DNA of 64,000 nt from Bryopsis sp. KO-2023 (Eukaryota; Chlorophyta; Ulvophyceae; Bryopsidales; Bryopsidaceae), in assembly GCA_030272585.1 (NCBI GenBank), contig BSYQ01000009.1:3038001-3102000 (forward strand), written 5' to 3'. Below, in pieces: positions 58,201 to 64,000 of the stretch (positions are counted from its first letter, which is position 1; each line of letters starts with the position of its first letter). Under the pieces are notes generated by a model, which did no database searches, had not been told where the DNA came from, and saw only the letters and a list, made by a program, of their open reading frames with translations. The position numbers and the translations under genes are program-made.

Positions 58201-61200
58201 TTCTAAAACAGAAGATATATACTCACACATATTCTTTCGTTGAAGCTTTCCAAGTCCTGCACAGCTTTGCCCAGGGCCTCCGAATGCCATTCTTCCAGTC
58301 TCAGCAATTGCTCATCCCATTCTTCCTTCGCAGCTTTTTCGCACAGTTTGACTTGCGATTCCACTTCCATTTCCAGCAGGATTTCTTTCTCTTTATCGCC
58401 CCGACTCTCCTGTTATTAACGAAAAAAGCAACACTCTCTTTTTTTAAACCGACTGAAAAAAAAAATCTGCCAAAAAGTTTTTTTTTTATCCTAGTTACAC
58501 ATGTAAAAGAATTAAAGGTACCGCAGCTTCAGAAAAAAAAATCGACAGATTTGTATTTAAATTATAAAATCGTCATCACTCCACAAGGTGAAAAAAAAAT
58601 AAAATTACATATATATATACAAGTATAATTATATATATGTATATGAACTGTACATTATTTCTCGAAACAGACAGAATAAAATGGAAGAAAAAAATCACCT
58701 TAAATTTTTTCAATAAGGGAAACAATGTGCTGGATTCTGGATCGGCATCGGTTTCTTTTTCCCATTTTTTGAAAGCTGTTTTCACGGCCTGTTTTCGCTC
58801 CAAGACCCATTTCATGCCCATCTCATATTTTTCCTGTTTAATTCTACTCTTAATCATTCGCCTGCAAAAATGAAGCCAAAAAAATAATTAAAAAATTAAA
58901 ACACAGTTTAAAATGACTAGATATTTGTATGTACACTTTTTTTTTGTGTGTACATACAAATATCTAGTCATTTTATTTTTAATATTTAATTCAAGGCGAT
59001 TCATCTGGAAAACACATTTTAGTCTACTGGAGCCCTGCTTTGGTTGGTTGTGAGGTGAATTTTTGAAGAGATGATTTTTTTTTTTTTGACAAGGGCTGTG
59101 TACTCTCAATGTATCTTTTTTTTTTCTTGGGAAATAAAAATCTGATGTTCATTCCATGCACATTGTTTTTTTTCATTAGAGTGAAAATGAAGCGCCCAGA
59201 CTTACACTAGCAACTCAGCCTTTGATCCGTAGCGAGGGTCTTCCGTTGCACTGATAGGGGGAGGGATAGAGGCTGGAGCTTCAAACCACTTATCCACATC
59301 TCTGTTTTCCACCAAAATTCCTGCAAAAAATTCCTGGAAAATCAAGAAAAAAGACCAAAATCAACGTATTTTTTTTTCAATTGGCGAAGCCTTGGCTTCC
59401 CACTCCCCCCCCCCAAAAAGAGTTGAAAAAAACAAAAAAAAAAAAAGGACAGTAAAAAAAATGCGGATGAAAAAACGATGTTCTACTGGTAAGAAAAAGA
59501 AAAAGAAAAAAAAAGCGAGAGCACTAGAAATGCAAAAAAACTTCTGTGGGGTGTTGCGCTCACTTTGACGGTAGGGTACCCATCTAGTGGGTGTGAGGCT
59601 CCAGGAACAGCCAATTCAGCCGTTAAGGAAAAAGATGGTCTTCCGGAAACCGGCGCTGGGGCTGCCGTAAAAAGTGCGGTGGTTGGGACCTGCAATTAAA
59701 ACAATAAATATAAAATGTTGTTTTGCCTCGATGTAACGCAGTCGAAATTAAAACATACAAAAAAACAATACAATTATTTGAAAAAAAAAAGTAGGAAATC
59801 GGGCGCTGGCTCTCATCAACAAAAAAAAAAAAATTTAAAGAATGTTTCCAACCTCTCCTTCCACCCCCCCCCCCCCCCCCCCCCCGAAAAAAGAAAGAAA
59901 AAAGTGAATGAAAGGTCAAGGTGAAAAAAAAGAAAAAAGAAAAAAAGAAAAGTGAAGGCGAATTCTGATGGTGATTTCTTGTTTAAATTTGCGTTAAAAT
60001 AAAAACTAATAAAATTCCAACCATGGAAACTCTTTGCCCTTGAAATTCGGTTGCTCTGGTGACTGATTTTCTGGGTCCAAACAGCTCCTCAGTCAGGTTC
60101 AATGAATCAGACCGCTCTCTTTTCATCGGTACTCTCTCTTCTTTCAAACAAAAAAAAAAAAAAACACGAAAAAAAATACAAGAAAAAATGAGAAAAATAA
60201 GAAAACAAAACAAACACACAAGAGTATTTTATGAGCCAGACTGCAAGTGCGCTCCGTTATAATAGGAAAAAAAAAATCGAGCAATGCGAAAATTGACTGG
60301 ATCAAGGGGGGGAAACAAGCTAAACCAATAGCAGCCCCCCCCAAAAAATCACGGAAAAAACTATCAGCATCAAAGACAAAAAAAAAGGGCAGACGCAAAG
60401 TACATACACAATTATATACGCATATACGGAAAGAGAGAGAAAAAATGAATCACCTTCTGGGACGGTTTCCATGAGAGGCTTCATGCTTCTTTTTTGCATT
60501 TTCTGTCTGTCTATGGAACCCAAATCTTCCCCCCCAATTTCCTCGGTATCCATCAGCCCCTCTCCTTGAATCTGACTGTAGAAATCCCCCATCACAACAT
60601 CCGAGTGCTCGTCTAGCAAACAAAGAAAAAAAGATAACATTCAATGGGCGAGGGGGGAAAAAAAATCAAAACTGAAGAAAGTGAGAAACTGAGGCAGGTG
60701 CAAGCAAAATGATCGAATGGCTGCTGTGAATAATTTCAGGGTGTTTTCAAAAAATTCAAAATATAAAAACATAAAAAGACTGGAAAGAGAAGCTGCCTCT
60801 TATCAGCTTGTGGATGAACTCCAATGGCTTTCGACACAAAAACCATCACGAAAAAATATGGGAGAAAAAATATCAAATACTTCAGACAGATGGCACAGTT
60901 AGCGAAAGGAATTCACCTGGTTTCGCATGCCCAACGCTCGGTGAAGAAACAAAATTGCTCCTAGGGGAGAAAAAAAACCCAAAAAATTGAGCACCGAATA
61001 CACAAATGGTCATATATGGTTGTTGGAAGCCTATTTTATTTTAGAATTTTTTTCAGAATTAGTTCATATCATTTATTTGTCCAGTGGGAGAACGCCATGA
61101 GAATTTTGCTCCAATCTAAAATTATAACTGGTAGAAAAAAAACACCAGACAAACCAGCAGAGGTGATAAGACAACTCTTTCAGTTAAACTGAGATGACTC

Positions 61201-61724
61201 CAGCACAGATTTCCACACAGTATTTTCAGTTTCGAAATAGCGGTAGTAGGGGCAGCCTCCCCCCCCAAAAAAAAACACTTTTACCCTGGATAAAATACAT
61301 TCGCAAAGAAGTCGTGATCAGCACATTTGATTTGTAGGCGCTCACTGTTTTCTGGCTTCTCTTCTGGGAGAGTCTGGCAAGAAACCCAAGTTGCTTTTCC
61401 TGGATGGGGGGGGCATCAGTTCGCTCCGCTCAGCACAGGATTCCCTCGGCTGCAGCAACGGACATTCACACTTTTCGATACGTAAGGATTTTCCTACTTT
61501 TTTTAACACCAGTTGAAAAATTCTTCCTGCACTATCTTGGCTTGCATCCACCAGTAATACTTTTTTCTTTCTTCTTCTTTTTTTTTTCACTCTACTTGAA
61601 ATCAACCTTGACACACCAATCTTGACTTGCAACGACAGGGAGGCCATGCGAAACATGCATCGAGAAATGCATGGATATATGTATTATATTATCTTTTTTA
61701 AAAGAAAAACCTTTCTCGACTGTG

Positions 61725-61763
<39 letters not shown>

Positions 61764-63501
61764 AAAACAACCATGTGAGCTGTCCTCTTTTTGCCACAGT
61801 CCGCACCTCGAACAGCATTGCCTGGTCTTTGTCGAAAGTGGTTGATCTCCGCCCAGTGGATTCTTGATCGACATCCATCTCATCAGTTTGCCTTCTCCCT
61901 CTCTGACCAAAATTGGGCCCTGTAGTTTGAGAAAAAAAAAACGAAAAAAAAAACCAGCCAACAAATTGAGCATGTGTGGGATGTTGATAGCAATTGGAGG
62001 TGATACGATTCGCCGATAGAAAGAAAAAAAAACAAAAAAAACTGGGCTGTGAGCAGGTGAGGAGTGGTTGTCCCTGCATGGATTCGATGATAAAATCCAG
62101 GCGTAATTATTTTTCAAAAGCTATTTTTTTAAAGCTGTTTGCAAGCATATTTAATTTGTTGCAAAAAAAGAAAAAAAAAGGGGAAGGAAATAGTGAGACC
62201 AAGTTGAATCCAGAAAAAGAATGAAAAACAGCAAACGATGGGCCGCTCAATTATTAAGAAAAAAGGAAAAAGTGCCTCGAAGGAAAAAAAAATGCAAGAT
62301 AACGATTACTGTTCAAGCCTGCAATTTTTCCAGATTTTTTTCTCTTCTTTTTTTCTTCAAATCCGTAAAGTGGATTTTTTTTTTCTTGCGTGTGTGGAGT
62401 GTCCAATACTATCTTGACCCTTGCTAGGTTTTTTTTTTTTTTTTCCCCTACTTACTTTCAGAAGAATTAAAAGTCAAATCTAATGTTTCCTCCTGTCCGG
62501 GTTTGAATCCAAAATTGAAGCTGTCCGCCCCAAATTCACCACCCAATGAGCTTTTGTTTTGTGGGGTCAATCTCTTCCAAAAAAGAAAAAAAAAAAGAAA
62601 GAGTTCAGATAAGACAAGATCAAGGAAAAAACAACAACTGAGTTATTAGCAATCGACAAAGATATACTTGAATGTTTCTCCAGGTTGGGAAAGAAACAGA
62701 AAGAAAATCGCTCACAGATCCTTACTGAATCTGTTTTTTGCCAACAGGAGGTACAATTTTTCAAAAAAAATCCGATATAATTAACTGAGGTAAAATTTAC
62801 ACATATAAATATTGTGTTTCTATATTGATTTGACAGCCAGATATCAAGCATCCATGCGTTTCAAACTGCAAATGTAAAATCATATTTTTTTTTGTAATAC
62901 CTTTTCACCGTCAATACTGGCAGCAAAATATAACAATTATATGGTGACTGGACTTCACCACACATTCCCCAGGTACAAGAACAGATCTTCTCTTGTTTTC
63001 TGCTGTTTCTGCTGTTTTCCCAGGGTAGTTCATGGACAATTACGTAATTTCTGGCAAACGCGCGCGTTACGCGTTCCTCCCCCTGGGATATCTCACCTCA
63101 ACGCCGGGCAAAGGGCTCTCTTCTTCTGGCAAATCAAACGCAACGGATTTGTTCCGACGCGGATGCCGCCCGGGAGTGGTCTGCAACCCCCCTGGCGACT
63201 TTGCCTGCACACGGTGGAATTTCGATTCAAACTTTCGCGACGACATCTCCTTGTTTCGAAACCAGAGTACAGCCGCAGTGCAGTTTCAAGCCGCACTTCG
63301 AACAAAGCTGAAAAGAGAGCTCAGATATTGTTTCCTTGCTCTTTTTCGTTCTTTGATGGGAGTGGGAATCCCCTGAAAAAGTTTTGAACCAACAGAAAGC
63401 AAAGTAGGAAGAAGAAATGAAACTTCGCTGAACGGCAGAACGGAAAGAGTCGCCCTTTTCTCGCCACTCACGCGTTTAAGGCGATCCTGTCTGTCCGTCA
63501 T
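55258..63501 (-). CDS. Coiled-coil protein, KNL1/Spc105-like (tentative)
   Basis: Exons with checked phase: 63501-63472, 62573-62456, 61919 onward, then 60140-60022, 59689-59564, 59333-59206, 58861-58699, 58409-58227, 57756-57715, 57540-57460, 57123-56974, 56583-56415, 56120-56064 and 55670-55258. Two exons near 61346-61500 and 60455-60612 are likely but their junctions are unresolved; about 750 residues in all. The N-terminal third is disordered, with Ser/Thr and acidic patches (EETLDLTFNSSE, GRRSTTFDKDQAM). The middle is a long coiled coil (LLEMEVESQVKLCEKAAKEE, AWEKEVKYLEMQKEILETRA). The C-terminus looks like a globular RWD-type fold (KLLVEISPEVYPYEESLEF). This order, and wording near EFFAGILVENRDVDKWF and EKYEMGMKWVLE, resemble the kinetochore scaffold KNL1. 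Classical MELT repeats are not clear, so another coiled-coil protein is possible. Confidence 0.55.
58909..58975 (-). repeat. Perfect 28-bp inverted repeat (hairpin) in intron
   Basis: The left arm 58909-58936 (containing GACTAGATATTTGTATG) is the exact reverse complement of the right arm 58948-58975, separated by an 11-nt T-rich loop. Located in the intron between exons 59333-59206 and 58861-58699 of the coiled-coil gene. Perfect pairing means recent origin or selection. Confidence 0.9.
61726..61765 (+). repeat. (GAAA)10 microsatellite
   Basis: Ten perfect GAAA units in an intron of the coiled-coil gene. Reads as a Lys/Glu/Arg repeat on the plus strand, which is an artefact. Confidence 0.95.
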
Positions 63502-64000
63502 GTTGGGGAGGGTTCGTTCGGAACCGCGAGATCGAATTTCGGAGTTTTTATGAGAGAAGGTGCCCGTTTTCCGATCGAACATGTCATGTTTTTCGATTTC
63601 ATGTACGACTGGTTGCACTGGAGGGAGTTTCAAACAAACAAACATCATTTACTGGAGGGAGTTCAACACGAGCCAGAGATGAAGTTTTCTGTTCCTTTTA
63701 TAATGGGCCCCTCTCTTTTCTGTGGCCTGGGGAAATCCAGAAATCCAGAGATCCAGGCGACATTTACACCATGTACAACTTAAAATGCAGGTACAAGACC
63801 AAAGGTTACAGCAGAAACAGCTCCCTCTGTGGATTGAGCTGTGGATTGAGCAGTGCTTTGTTCGTGGAGTTTCAAGTGATAAGTGTCTTGGAAAAAGGGT
63901 GCTGATGGTGGGAATATCTTCGCCTTATTTTGCAACAGGCTCATATCATTCACAGCTAAAAACTGAAGAAAATTTGAGCACTTGCTCAATTCGAAATTGT
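63502..64000. other. 5' flank of coiled-coil gene and window edge
   Basis: Low-homopolymer sequence upstream of the ATG at 63501, probably promoter. At 63,829-63,852 a 12-bp word (CTGTGGATTGAG) is duplicated in tandem. A minus-strand frame at 63,780-63,989 stays open but cannot be tied to a gene within the window. Confidence 0.35.

Noticed and set aside
1-64000. CRISPR array, prokaryotic operon or prophage
   Set aside because: Pervasive spliceosomal introns and eukaryotic gene families rule this out; repeats are tandem or intronic without spacers.

Overview
This 64-kb window is nuclear DNA of an intron-rich eukaryote. Most genes are split into 5-22 exons by GT-AG introns of about 40-900 nt, and a spliced reading that keeps phase was reconstructed for most of them. 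Introns and 3' flanks are loaded with long A/T runs, G or C runs and compound T(n)G(n)/C(n)A(n) tracts, while exons and 5' flanks are almost free of them. The organism is probably a plastid-bearing alga. The window encodes a plant-type phosphoglucomutase with an N-terminal extension like a plastid transit peptide, a plant-type 3-isopropylmalate dehydratase (leucine synthesis) and a plant-type prolyl 4-hydroxylase with a C-terminal ShKT domain. The phosphoglucomutase extension shows no obvious ER signal peptide, which fits a primary rather than a secondary plastid. The exact lineage cannot be fixed from this window alone.

Layout. 0.5-6.1 kb (-): MSH4, meiotic MutS homologue, nine exons resolved. 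7.1-8.6 kb (-): mitochondrial ribosomal protein uL3m. 9.3-11.0 kb (-): an unrecognised alpha-helical, armadillo/HEAT-like protein. 12.3-14.2 kb (+): intronless phosphoglucomutase. 15.4-18.7 kb (-): large subunit of isopropylmalate dehydratase. 19.8-30.8 kb (+): a large multi-exon gene for a leucine-rich-repeat protein with two DUF4476-like modules and an IQ motif; its 5' exons are joined only tentatively. 32.1-33.2 kb (-): intronless 2-oxoglutarate/Fe(II) oxygenase-like protein. 34.3-35.3 kb (+): two-exon BTB protein. 36.7-40.6 kb (-): secretory prolyl 4-hydroxylase with an apparent one-base frameshift. 41.0-47.0 kb (-): ACAD10/11-type fusion of a phosphotransferase-like domain with an acyl-CoA dehydrogenase, ending in the peroxisomal signal SKL. 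47.5-50.8 kb (+): cyclin H. 52.7-53.8 kb (-): an orphan secreted Ser/Ala- and Cys-rich protein with a TATA box. 55.3-63.5 kb (-): a long coiled-coil protein whose order of parts resembles the kinetochore protein KNL1/Spc105.

The genes are mostly unrelated housekeeping and cell-biology loci, not an operon or defence island. Several neighbours are divergent and share 5' flanks (uncharacterised gene/phosphoglucomutase, dehydratase/LRR gene, oxygenase/BTB gene, ACAD/cyclin H). The most unusual items are the LRR-DUF4476-IQ protein, the prolyl-hydroxylase frameshift, a 28-bp perfect hairpin in an intron, a palindrome cluster near 54.7 kb, duplicated intron segments in MSH4, and a 1.9-kb complex but apparently non-coding interval after cyclin H.
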